A stretch of 5,398 bases of DNA, taken from positions 1 to 5,398 of the forward strand of contig JAFYRC010000132.1 of assembly GCA_017547065.1 (NCBI GenBank), given 5' to 3'. This document shows positions 1-5,398 of the stretch, in pieces; positions within the stretch are counted from its first letter, which is position 1, and every line of letters begins with the position of its first letter. The DNA is from Tidjanibacter sp. (lineage in GTDB: Bacteria; Bacteroidota; Bacteroidia; Bacteroidales; Rikenellaceae). The position numbers were made by a program, and so were the translations under genes. The notes under the pieces are model-generated. The model did not search any database, was not told the DNA's origin, and worked only from the letters and a program-made list of their open reading frames with translations.

Positions 1-73
1 AAATAAGAACATAATTGCGAGAATTGTAGAACAAAATGTTTGTGAGATTTACACCTTTCTGAATACAAATCAT

Positions 74-81
74 TATCTTTG
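74..81 (+). promoter_or_regulatory. Probable pgk promoter, Bacteroidota -7 element TATCTTTG
   Basis: The octamer TATCTTTG matches the Bacteroidota sigma-ABfr -7 consensus TAnnTTTG exactly and lies 57 bases before the pgk start. The -33 element (consensus TTTG) is poor: the best candidate is TTTA at 48-51 with a 22-base spacer, slightly longer than the usual 19-21. A proper TTTG at 39-42 is too far away (31-base spacer). Transcription would start near 86-90 and leave an A-rich leader of about 50 bases. The element overlaps a small palindrome at 76-92. The -7 match is seen directly; promoter function is inferred. Confidence 0.5.
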
Positions 82-92
82 CTCCGCAAAGA
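76..92. repeat. Short perfect palindrome overlapping the pgk promoter
   Basis: The sequence TCTTTGC, three bases (TCC), then GCAAAGA forms a 7-base perfect inverted repeat. It overlaps the last bases of the -7 element and the expected transcription start. It could be an operator-like site or a small hairpin at the 5' end of the mRNA. It may also simply reflect base preference around Bacteroidota start sites. There is no T tract after it, so it is not a terminator. Confidence 0.35.
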
Positions 93-138
93 AAACGAAC
101 AAAAGTTATACAATCAGTAATAAAAACTAAAAGACGTT

Positions 139-1401
139 ATGCAAACGATTGACACTTACAACTTTAATGGCAAACGTGCCATTATCCGTGTGGACTTCAA
201 TGTGCCCCTGGACAAGGAGTTCAACGTAACCGACGACACCCGTATCCGTGCCGCAATCCCCACCATTCAGAAAGTTTTGGCAGGTGGCGGTAGTGTGATT
301 CTTATGTCGCACCTCAGTCGTCCCAAGAAAAACAACGACGAGAAATTCTCCCTCTCGCACATCATCGGTGCTGTGGAGGCTCGCCTTGGCGTGAAAGTTC
401 TCTTCGCTGGCGACTGCATGGGCGAGAAGGCTGCCGAGATGGCTGCTGCTCTCAAACCCGGCGAGGTACTCCTTCTGGAGAACCTTCGTTTCTACGCAGA
501 GGAGGAGGGCAAGCCCCGCGGTCTTGCAGAGGATGCAACCGACGAGGAGAAGAAAGAGGCAAAGAAAGCTGTTAAGGAGAGCCAGAAAGAGTTCGTTAAG
601 ACGCTCGCTTCCTACGCTGATTGCTACATCAACGACGCATTCGGTACCGCTCACCGTGCACACGCTTCGACCGCACTCATCGCTGACTACTTCCCCAACG
701 ACAAGATGTTCGGCTACGTTATGGAGGGTGAGTTGAAAGCCATTGAGGCTGTGATGGAGAATCCCCAGAGGCCTTTCGTAGCTATCGTTGGTGGTTCGAA
801 AGTATCGACCAAGATCTCCATTATTGAGACCCTTATGGAGAAATGCGACAAGATCATCATCGGTGGTGGTATGACCTACACCTTCGCCGGCGCACTCGGT
901 GGCAAGGTTGGTAAGTCGATCTGCGAGCCCGATATGTTTGAGACCGCTCTCGGTATCCTCAAAAAGGCAGAGGAGAAAGGTATCAAGTTTGTTATGTCGC
1001 CTGACGCACTCACATGCGACGATTTCAGCAACGACGCCAACACTCAGGAGGCTTCGGTGAAGGACATCGACGACGCTTGGGAGGGTGTTGACATCGGTAG
1101 CGAGGGTAAGAAACTCTTCCACGACGAGATTCTCGAGTGCAAGACCATCCTTTGGAACGGCCCCGTAGGCGTATTTGAGATCGATAAGTTCTCGACCGGC
1201 TCACGTGCTGTAGCTGAGGCTATCGCCGAGGCAACCCAGACCAAGGGTGCATACTCGCTCATCGGTGGTGGTGATAGCGTTGCCTGCATCAACAAGTTCG
1301 GCTTGGCTGACCAGGTAAGCTACGTTTCGACCGGTGGTGGTGCGCTCCTCGAGTTCATTGAGGGCAAAGAGCTCCCCGGCGTTGCAGCTATCAGGAAATA
1401 G
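139..1401 (+). CDS. pgk: Phosphoglycerate kinase
   Basis: Cytoplasmic glycolytic enzyme that reversibly transfers phosphate from 1,3-bisphosphoglycerate to ADP, giving 3-phosphoglycerate and ATP. All family landmarks are present in order over 420 residues: RVDFNVP (17-23) and DDTRIRA (32-38) in the substrate-binding N-domain, SHLSRP (57-62), ENLRF (114-118), [12 protein letters not shown] (166-177), GGSKVSTK (218-225), GGGMTYTF (242-249), WNGPVGVFE (339-347) in the nucleotide-binding C-domain, GGGDS (376-380) and the closing [19 protein letters not shown] block (397-415). A lysine/glutamate-rich insert at about 120-150 follows ENLRF; it makes the protein longer than the roughly 390 residues of many bacterial PGKs and is usual in Bacteroidales. 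The ATG at 139 puts the N terminus where the family expects it. The leader before it is A-rich without a Shine-Dalgarno sequence, as is common in Bacteroidota. A lipoprotein gene follows after 29 bases. The gene appears intact. Confidence 0.98.
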   Translation: MQTIDTYNFNGKRAIIRVDFNVPLDKEFNVTDDTRIRAAIPTIQKVLAGGGSVILMSHLSRPKKNNDEKFSLSHIIGAVEARLGVKVLFAGDCMGEKAAEMAAALKPGEVLLLENLRFYAEEEGKPRGLAEDATDEEKKEAKKAVKESQKEFVKTLASYADCYINDAFGTAHRAHASTALIADYFPNDKMFGYVMEGELKAIEAVMENPQRPFVAIVGGSKVSTKISIIETLMEKCDKIIIGGGMTYTFAGALGGKVGKSICEPDMFETALGILKKAEEKGIKFVMSPDALTCDDFSNDANTQEASVKDIDDAWEGVDIGSEGKKLFHDEILECKTILWNGPVGVFEIDKFSTGSRAVAEAIAEATQTKGAYSLIGGGDSVACINKFGLADQVSYVSTGGGALLEFIEGKELPGVAAIRK

Positions 1402-1430
1402 GTTTCATATAACCAACAAAAACTAATCAT

Positions 1431-1793
1431 ATGAAAAAACTTGCTTTACTCGCAGTTGTGGTTTTGACCACTTTGATGACCAGCTGTGTAGGTTTGTCCT
1501 CGCACATGTCGGCAAATTTAAATCAAAACCAAACAAGTGTTGTTCTTTCCCAAAAGAACTTCCACATTGTAAAGACCGTTAGCACCGAGGTTTCGGACCA
1601 CTATTTCCTCGGCCTTGGCGGTATGAGGAATTTGGAGAGGGTGGCCATCGCCGACCTCACCAAAAAAGCCTACCTTACCGGTTCTCAGGCTTTGGTAAAC
1701 ATCACCGTTAAGGAGAGCGCTGCAATCAAGTTCCTCATTTTCCAGGAGCGCAGCATCTATGCAGAGGCAACTGTGATAGAGTTCGACAAATAG
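1431..1793 (+). CDS. Small lipoprotein of unknown function, DUF6567-like
   Basis: A 120-residue predicted lipoprotein. The N terminus has two lysines (2-3), a hydrophobic stretch (about 4-16) and a lipobox-like MTSC with the modified cysteine at residue 19, so it should be lipid-anchored in the inner or outer membrane. The residues after the cysteine (VGLSSH) lack the acidic pattern of Bacteroidota surface-export signals, which favours a periplasm-facing location. The mature part has an N/Q/S-rich start (NLNQNQTSVVLSQKNFHIVKTV), a Gly-rich FLGLGGM segment (59-65), an alternating hydrophobic segment including LTGSQALVNITV (82-93), and ends in ATVIEFDK. From memory this resembles small Bacteroidales lipoproteins grouped as DUF6567; that assignment was not checked. 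No catalytic residues are evident. It lies 29 bases after pgk with no hairpin or clear promoter between them, so it may be co-transcribed, and it is followed by a strong terminator. Function is unknown. Confidence 0.85.
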   Translation: MKKLALLAVVVLTTLMTSCVGLSSHMSANLNQNQTSVVLSQKNFHIVKTVSTEVSDHYFLGLGGMRNLERVAIADLTKKAYLTGSQALVNITVKESAAIKFLIFQERSIYAEATVIEFDK

Positions 1794-1814
1794 TAAAACG
1801 TTTGTCACAATACG

Positions 1815-1847
1815 AAAAACGGGTATCGAATTGATACCCGTTTTTTT
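1815..1847. terminator. Bidirectional intrinsic terminator
   Basis: A perfect 8-base stem, CGGGTATC (1820-1827) with GATACCCG (1833-1840), closes a five-base loop. Five A's precede it and seven T's follow, so the stem can extend by five A-T pairs. On the + strand it ends pgk-lipoprotein transcription 26 bases after the lipoprotein stop. On the - strand it gives a five-T tract about 20 bases after the peptidase stop. The convergent arrangement supports shared use, with the + direction stronger because of its longer T run. Confidence 0.9.
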
Positions 1848-1866
1848 GTTTGTATGTGTCGGCTGA

Positions 1867-3999
1867 CTACTTGATTGTCATCTCGTCGAGCAACCACGAA
1901 GCACCACCGAGTTTGTCGATGCACCACAGCACGTATCGAACATCCACATTGATAGTCCTCTGTACGTTGGGCTCAAAGGCGATGTCGCCACTCATAGCCT
2001 CCCAGTTACCGTCGAAGGCAAGACCAATCAGCTCGCCACGAGAGTTCATAATGGGGCTACCCGAGTTACCACCCGTAATGTCGTTGGTCGACAGGAAGCA
2101 GGTGTGGAGCGTACCATCGGCGTCGGCATAGCCACCCCAATCCTGCGCAGCGTAGAGAGTTTTCAACTTCTCGTCCACAGTGAAGTCCATGGGGTTGGTT
2201 GGATCCTCCTTGGCCACCACGCCATCGATGGTGGTGTAGTGCTTGTAGAGTACACCATCAGCAGGCGAATAAGGGAGAATCGTACCATAAGTCAAACGCA
2301 GGGTGAAGTTTGCATCAGGATAGTAGCTCTTCTCGGGATTCATCTCTTGAAGGCCCCTTACAAACAAGCGGTGACCGGTATAGTAATCCTTCTGAATGGG
2401 AGCAACCTCTTTGTGGAGCTGCTGGTAGAGTTTCACAGCATCCTCCATAATGAGGTAGGCCCTATCCTTCTTCACAGCCTCCAAGCCCCCCTCCGAACTT
2501 ACAATAGCAATAAACTTCTCTTCGCTTGCAAATGCGGAGTTGTTGAAAAGATCCTCCGTGAAGGCGCCAACATTACCACCAAACTCAGTGTCGATAACCT
2601 CCAAAGATTTGGGTCTACGCTCGGCGGGAATCATCTCCCTCAACACCTCAAACATACGCGCACTCACGAGCCTGTCGGTTGCCTCGTCGTAGTCCTTGTA
2701 GAACTTACGCAGGGCCTCAATAGCACCCTCTGCATTCTCACTACGACGCAAAGCATTGCGATACCTCATGGGAGCCACAATAATCTCAGCTGCACGGAAG
2801 AGAGTCTCGTTAAGAATCTGCATATCGCTCTCGATGGGAGTTGCAGCTTTCACCGATTTTTCAATCAGCGGCAGAGCCTCGCCAAACACTTCAATACGCT
2901 TCTTGTTCATTCCACCCCACACCCAAGCAGTAAACTCATTCTCAATAGCCTCTTTTTGGCCCTTAACGCCGAGTTTTTTCACGCCGCGCGACATTCCGAT
3001 GGAGTTCTTCCAGTAGTTGGACGATGAGGCGTATTTCGAGGCATATTTGATACGGATAGCATCATCGGCAGCCATACGCTTTTTGAGAATAGCCTGCCTC
3101 TCGCCACGGATATAGATACGATTGGGGTTTTCGGTTTCGAGCATCTGGTCAATCTCCCACGAAGTCATATAACGAGTGGTTGTACCGGGGAAACCCATAA
3201 TCATGGCATAGTCGCCCACCTGATAGCCCTGGGTAGAGATTGTAAGGTGAGTGGGGGCCTGGTAGGGCACATTCTCTGCCGCATACTCCGCGGGGCTCAC
3301 ACCATCGGGTGCAGCATAGATGCGGAAGACCGAGAAGTCGCCCGTGTGACGGGGCCACATCCAGTTGTCGGTCTCACCACCAAACTTACCAACAGCATAG
3401 GGGGGGGTACCCACAAAGCGCACATCCTTGTATACCTCCATCACAAAGGCAAAATACTGGTTACCTCCGAAGAACTCCTTAATGGAGATCTGCTTGGCGC
3501 CATTCTTCTTTTGGAGTTTAGCTTGGAGCGCCTTGGTATTTTTCTCAACCTTCTCGGCCCTTGCGTCATAGTCGTCGCTATCCTTCACGCCTTTGAGCAT
3601 CTGGGCAGTAACATCCTCGATGTGGCGGATGAAGGTAACAGTAAGACCGGGGGCAGGAAGTTCCTCCTTGCGATTCATTGCCCAGAAACCGTTTTTGAGA
3701 TAGTCGTGCTCCACGCTACTCAACGCCTGGATGGATCCAAAACCACAGTGGTGGTTGGTGAACAACAGACCATCGCCCGACACCACCTCGCCCGTACATC
3801 CGTTACCAAAGATAACAATGGCATCCTTCAACGACGAGCCGTTAACCTTGTAGATATCCTCGGCCGAGAGTTGGAGACCCTTGGCCTGCATATCGGCGAT
3901 GTTCAACTTTTTGAGCATGGGCAACAGCCACATACCCTCATCAGCAACTGCCGAAAAACTCATCAGCAGCGCAACAATTCCAACAAAAATTTTCTTCAT
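1867..3999 (-). CDS. dpp7: S46-family dipeptidyl-peptidase, DPP7-type
   Basis: A periplasmic or exported serine peptidase that removes dipeptides from the N terminus of oligopeptides. At 710 residues it matches the length of known DPP7/DPP11 enzymes. The N terminus is a signal peptide (KK, hydrophobic core about 4-16, cleavage likely after AVA at 17-19). The chymotrypsin-like triad can be assigned: His84 in TNHHCG, Asp221 in RHTGDFSVF, Ser646 in GGNSGSP. Cys68 and Cys85 may form the conserved disulfide. The DNWMWPR segment (211-217) belongs to the family's N-terminal amine recognition region. The residue 18 after the catalytic serine is Gly664 (LAFDGNWEAMSGD). In Porphyromonas gingivalis enzymes this position is Gly in DPP7 (hydrophobic P1) and Arg in DPP11 (Asp/Glu P1), so DPP7-type specificity is inferred. 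The middle third (about 280-560) fits the helical cap domain. The start ATG follows a purine-rich AAGAAGAAGAG-type leader. It lies 27 bases after nadA and is probably co-transcribed with it. No damage is seen. Confidence 0.95.
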   Translation of the reverse strand: MKKIFVGIVALLMSFSAVADEGMWLLPMLKKLNIADMQAKGLQLSAEDIYKVNGSSLKDAIVIFGNGCTGEVVSGDGLLFTNHHCGFGSIQALSSVEHDYLKNGFWAMNRKEELPAPGLTVTFIRHIEDVTAQMLKGVKDSDDYDARAEKVEKNTKALQAKLQKKNGAKQISIKEFFGGNQYFAFVMEVYKDVRFVGTPPYAVGKFGGETDNWMWPRHTGDFSVFRIYAAPDGVSPAEYAAENVPYQAPTHLTISTQGYQVGDYAMIMGFPGTTTRYMTSWEIDQMLETENPNRIYIRGERQAILKKRMAADDAIRIKYASKYASSSNYWKNSIGMSRGVKKLGVKGQKEAIENEFTAWVWGGMNKKRIEVFGEALPLIEKSVKAATPIESDMQILNETLFRAAEIIVAPMRYRNALRRSENAEGAIEALRKFYKDYDEATDRLVSARMFEVLREMIPAERRPKSLEVIDTEFGGNVGAFTEDLFNNSAFASEEKFIAIVSSEGGLEAVKKDRAYLIMEDAVKLYQQLHKEVAPIQKDYYTGHRLFVRGLQEMNPEKSYYPDANFTLRLTYGTILPYSPADGVLYKHYTTIDGVVAKEDPTNPMDFTVDEKLKTLYAAQDWGGYADADGTLHTCFLSTNDITGGNSGSPIMNSRGELIGLAFDGNWEAMSGDIAFEPNVQRTINVDVRYVLWCIDKLGGASWLLDEMTIK

Positions 4000-4026
4000 A
4001 TACTCTTCTTCTTTCTTTTATAATCA

Positions 4027-4965
4027 CTATTTAGCCTCCAACATTCTCACGATGGCACCTTCGGCCTTAGCCCTGATACTCTCCTCGATTACCACCTCAG
4101 GACTCTCGTTGAGAAGCGTTTCATAGATATTTTCAAGAGTTACTTTTTTCATATCCAAGCACGAAATACAACCCTCGTTGCAACCGCTCTTGGGCACGGG
4201 AATAAATCTCTTATTGGGGTAGCTCATCTCCATTTCGTAGAGAATACCGCTTTCAGTGGCCACAATAAACTCCTCCGCGTCGCTCTTTCCGCAGTAGGCC
4301 AAGATACCTGCCGTCGAACCGGCATAATCAGCCAGCTCCACAACCTCACTCCTACACTCGGGGTGTACCACCACCTTCGCCTCTGGGTGAGCCTCCTTAA
4401 GTGCCACAATCGCTTCTTTGGAAAACTCCTCGTGCACCAGGCAGGCGCCGTTCCAGAGTTTCATCTCTCGGCCGGTACATTTATTTATATATCCACCCAA
4501 GTTGCGATCGGGAATAAAGAGGATTTTCTGATCAGCAGGAAGTCCCTTAACAATATCCAGCGCATTGGATGATGTACAACAGATGTCCGTGAGAGCCTTC
4601 ACCTCCACCGAAGTGTTAACGTATGCCACCACCAGGTGGTCGGGGTTTTCGGCCTTCACCCTTGCCAGCTCTGCCGCATCACACGAATCGGCCAGCGAGC
4701 AACCAGCCTCAACCACGGGCAGGAGTACCTTCTTGTCGGGCGAGAGCACCTTGGCTGTCTCGGCCATAAACCTTACACCCGCAAAGAGAATAATGTCGGC
4801 ATCCACCGTGGCGGCTTTCTGCGAGAGAGCCAAACTGTCGCCCACAAAGTCGGCCACAGCCTGCACACTACCATCGGTGTAGTAGTGGGCCAAGATTATT
4901 GCTCTTTTGTTCCTTTTTAGCTCGGCGATCTTGTCGGCCAAAACCGATTTTTCAACTCCTCCCAT
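4027..4965 (-). CDS. nadA: Quinolinate synthase A
   Basis: A [4Fe-4S] enzyme that condenses iminoaspartate with dihydroxyacetone phosphate to quinolinate in de novo NAD synthesis; cytoplasmic. The 312-residue length matches the shorter NadA form found in Thermotoga and archaea, without the N-terminal extension of the E. coli protein. Visible landmarks are AHYYTD (26-31), GDSLALS (42-48), FAGVRFMAETAKVLSP (61-76), EAGCSLADSC (86-95), VAYVNTS (113-119), the CTSSNA segment (130-135), PDRNLGGYI (152-160), WNGACLVHEEF (171-181), VVHPEC (199-204) and GCNEGCISCLDM (261-272). By homology the cluster ligands are Cys89, Cys175 and one of the C-terminal cysteines, most likely Cys269. The spacing there is CxxxCxxC (262, 266, 269) rather than the CxxCxxC of E. 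coli. The chosen ATG is preceded by AAAGGT directly adjacent to it, and GGAGG lies inside codons 2-3; the next ATG is far inside the conserved part, so this start is the best. No nadB or nadC is in the window. Confidence 0.97.
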   Translation of the reverse strand: MGGVEKSVLADKIAELKRNKRAIILAHYYTDGSVQAVADFVGDSLALSQKAATVDADIILFAGVRFMAETAKVLSPDKKVLLPVVEAGCSLADSCDAAELARVKAENPDHLVVAYVNTSVEVKALTDICCTSSNALDIVKGLPADQKILFIPDRNLGGYINKCTGREMKLWNGACLVHEEFSKEAIVALKEAHPEAKVVVHPECRSEVVELADYAGSTAGILAYCGKSDAEEFIVATESGILYEMEMSYPNKRFIPVPKSGCNEGCISCLDMKKVTLENIYETLLNESPEVVIEESIRAKAEGAIVRMLEAK

Positions 4966-5001
4966 ACCTTTATATTTTATTATTTTCTATATTAACTTTT
5001 A

Positions 5002-5032
5002 TAAATATAAATTAAGAAATAACAATAATAAA
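5002..5032 (-). promoter_or_regulatory. Weak candidate promoter for nadA-dpp7
   Basis: Read on the - strand, TATATTTA (5002-5009) matches seven of eight positions of the Bacteroidota -7 element TAnnTTTG. A TTTA (5029-5032) lies upstream with a 19-base spacer, one mismatch from the -33 TTTG. The leader to the nadA start would be about 30 bases. The whole area is extremely A+T-rich, so near matches are expected by chance; this is only the best-placed candidate. Confidence 0.25.
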
Positions 5033-5144
5033 CGGTGTTGAAACTGTCAATAACTTTTTCACCTTTCCACCCCACAAAACTTATCAAATCTTATCACTTT
5101 CTCTTGCACGTCTAACTATCTAATAATGCGTCCAAGATATGGAG

Positions 5145-5178
5145 TTTTCAACATCGAGTTGATAACTTTTTCAACATC
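5145..5178 (+). repeat. Direct repeat TTTTCAACATC flanking GTTGATAAC
   Basis: The 11-mer TTTTCAACATC occurs at 5145-5155 and again at 5168-5178, starting 23 bases apart. Between them lies GTTGATAAC (5158-5166), whose GTTGA pairs as an inverted repeat with the TCAAC of either neighbour. The arrangement is therefore TCAAC-GTTGA-TCAAC, suggestive of a multi-site protein-binding array such as for DnaA. The repeats are seen directly; the binding role is inferred. Confidence 0.6.
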
Positions 5179-5225
5179 TCAACACCCTCGAATTTTAACC
5201 AAATTTTCAATTGTCGATGTTGAAA
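5146..5225. repeat. 12-base inverted repeat, arms 5146-5157 and 5214-5225
   Basis: TTTCAACATCGA at 5146-5157 recurs as its exact reverse complement, TCGATGTTGAAA, at 5214-5225. The arms are separated by 56 bases, too far for a simple terminator hairpin, so paired protein sites on opposite strands are the more likely meaning. The left arm is shared with the direct repeat pair in the same stretch. Confidence 0.6.
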
Positions 5226-5320
5226 TTCTTGTGGTAAAAAATGAAACTTTTTTCTTGCATTTTTGAAACGAGTTCGGCTTATACAGCTTTTCTCTTTTTC
5301 CAAATTTTCAGCACCAGATT

Positions 5321-5350
5321 TTATCCTCTTTTATCAACGGTTATTTACAC
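5321..5350 (+). repeat. Three TTAT-starting decamers in tandem
   Basis: Three consecutive 10-base units each begin with TTAT: TTATCCTCTT, TTATCAACGG and TTATTTACAC. Each of their first nine bases matches the DnaA box TTATCCACA at seven positions. The exact 10-base period places them on the same face of the helix. A similar pair, TTATCAAATC and TTATCACTTT, lies at 5081-5100. This could be a phased array of weak DnaA sites. Confidence 0.4.
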
Positions 5351-5398
5351 AGCTTACTAACACCTTTTCATCACCTTGTCAACAATCTTTTGACACAC

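Larger units (their letters stand above)
4966..5398. other. Gene-free region with origin-like features
   Basis: This 433-base stretch upstream of nadA has no convincing gene. A tract at 4971-5030 contains only four G/C in 60 bases. The remainder (5031-5398) is about 34% G+C with 85 C against 39 G on the + strand. It contains repeated TCAAC/GTTGA cores (eight within about 350 bases) and several 9-mers matching the DnaA box TTATCCACA at 7 of 9 positions: TTATTGACA (- strand, 5045-5053), TTATCAACT (- strand, 5157-5165), TTATCCTCT (5321-5329), TTATCAACG (5331-5339) and TTATTTACA (5341-5349). A+T-rich unwinding tract, box clusters and skew together suggest part of oriC, or at least a DnaA-binding region, possibly ahead of a dnaA gene beyond the window. 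No perfect box is present and no flanking dnaA is visible, so this is inference. Confidence 0.4.

Noticed and set aside
1..138. A riboswitch or other structured RNA upstream of pgk
   Set aside because: Apart from one 7-base palindrome at the promoter there is no extended pairing, and the predicted leader of about 50 bases is A-rich and unstructured.
127..1122. A 331-codon open frame antisense to pgk
   Set aside because: It is fully opposite a well-supported PGK gene. The sense gene avoids TTA, CTA and TCA codons in the relevant frame, which removes antisense stops. The translation is rich in Leu, Val, His, Cys and Thr and resembles no family.
2104..4023. Long open frames (307 and 258 codons) antisense to the S46 peptidase
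   Set aside because: They arise from the same codon bias on the other strand. The peptidase frame carries an intact signal peptide and catalytic triad, and the antisense products have no recognisable motifs or sensible start context.
4955..4962. GGAGG inside codons 2-3 of nadA as a Shine-Dalgarno site for a downstream start
   Set aside because: No ATG or GTG follows at suitable spacing; only a TTG at codon 8-9 is near. Bacteroidota also rarely depend on such sites, so the upstream ATG was kept.
5126..5266. A 46-codon open frame on the + strand in the gene-free region
   Set aside because: It runs through the repeat array, so its sequence is explained by the repeats. It has no ribosome-binding context or promoter, and the peptide has no recognisable features.
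4966..5398. A CRISPR array or insertion-sequence end
   Set aside because: The repeats are only 9-12 bases, in both orientations and irregularly spaced, with no constant spacers, transposase, or target-site duplication.

Overview
The window looks like ordinary chromosomal DNA from a member of the Bacteroidota, most likely the order Bacteroidales. The evidence is an S46-family dipeptidyl-peptidase (typical of this phylum), a small lipoprotein of a type common in gut Bacteroidales, a TAnnTTTG-type promoter element, A-rich leaders without a Shine-Dalgarno sequence, and a 420-residue PGK with the charged insert usual in Bacteroidales. An Alistipes/Rikenellaceae-like source is possible from codon use (Ser TCG/TCC preferred, TCA and TTA rare), but this is a guess. 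No mobile element, CRISPR array, tRNA or rRNA was seen.

Layout: Bases 1-138 are a leader with a probable promoter for pgk. On the + strand, pgk (139-1401) is followed 29 bases later by a small lipoprotein gene (1431-1793). A strong hairpin with T tracts on both sides (1815-1847) lies between convergent genes and probably ends transcription from both directions. On the - strand, nadA (4027-4965) is followed 27 bases later by a dipeptidyl-peptidase 7-type gene (1867-3999), probably as one transcript. Bases 4966-5398 hold no convincing gene.

Functionally these are housekeeping and nutrition genes. PGK is the first ATP-forming step of glycolysis. NadA makes quinolinate for NAD from iminoaspartate and the glycolytic intermediate DHAP. 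The S46 enzyme releases dipeptides in the periplasm, and peptide-derived aspartate could feed NAD synthesis, although that link is only inference.

The part most worth a second look is the 433-base gene-free region at the right edge. It has a 60-base tract that is about 93% A+T, many TTATC/TCAAC-type 9-mers resembling degenerate DnaA boxes (several spaced exactly 10 bases apart), a 12-base inverted repeat, a 59-base stretch with no G, and strong C-over-G bias on the + strand. Together these resemble the left flank of a replication origin, possibly upstream of dnaA beyond the window. No perfect TTATCCACA box is present, so this remains a hypothesis. I found no convincing evidence of a wholly new system.
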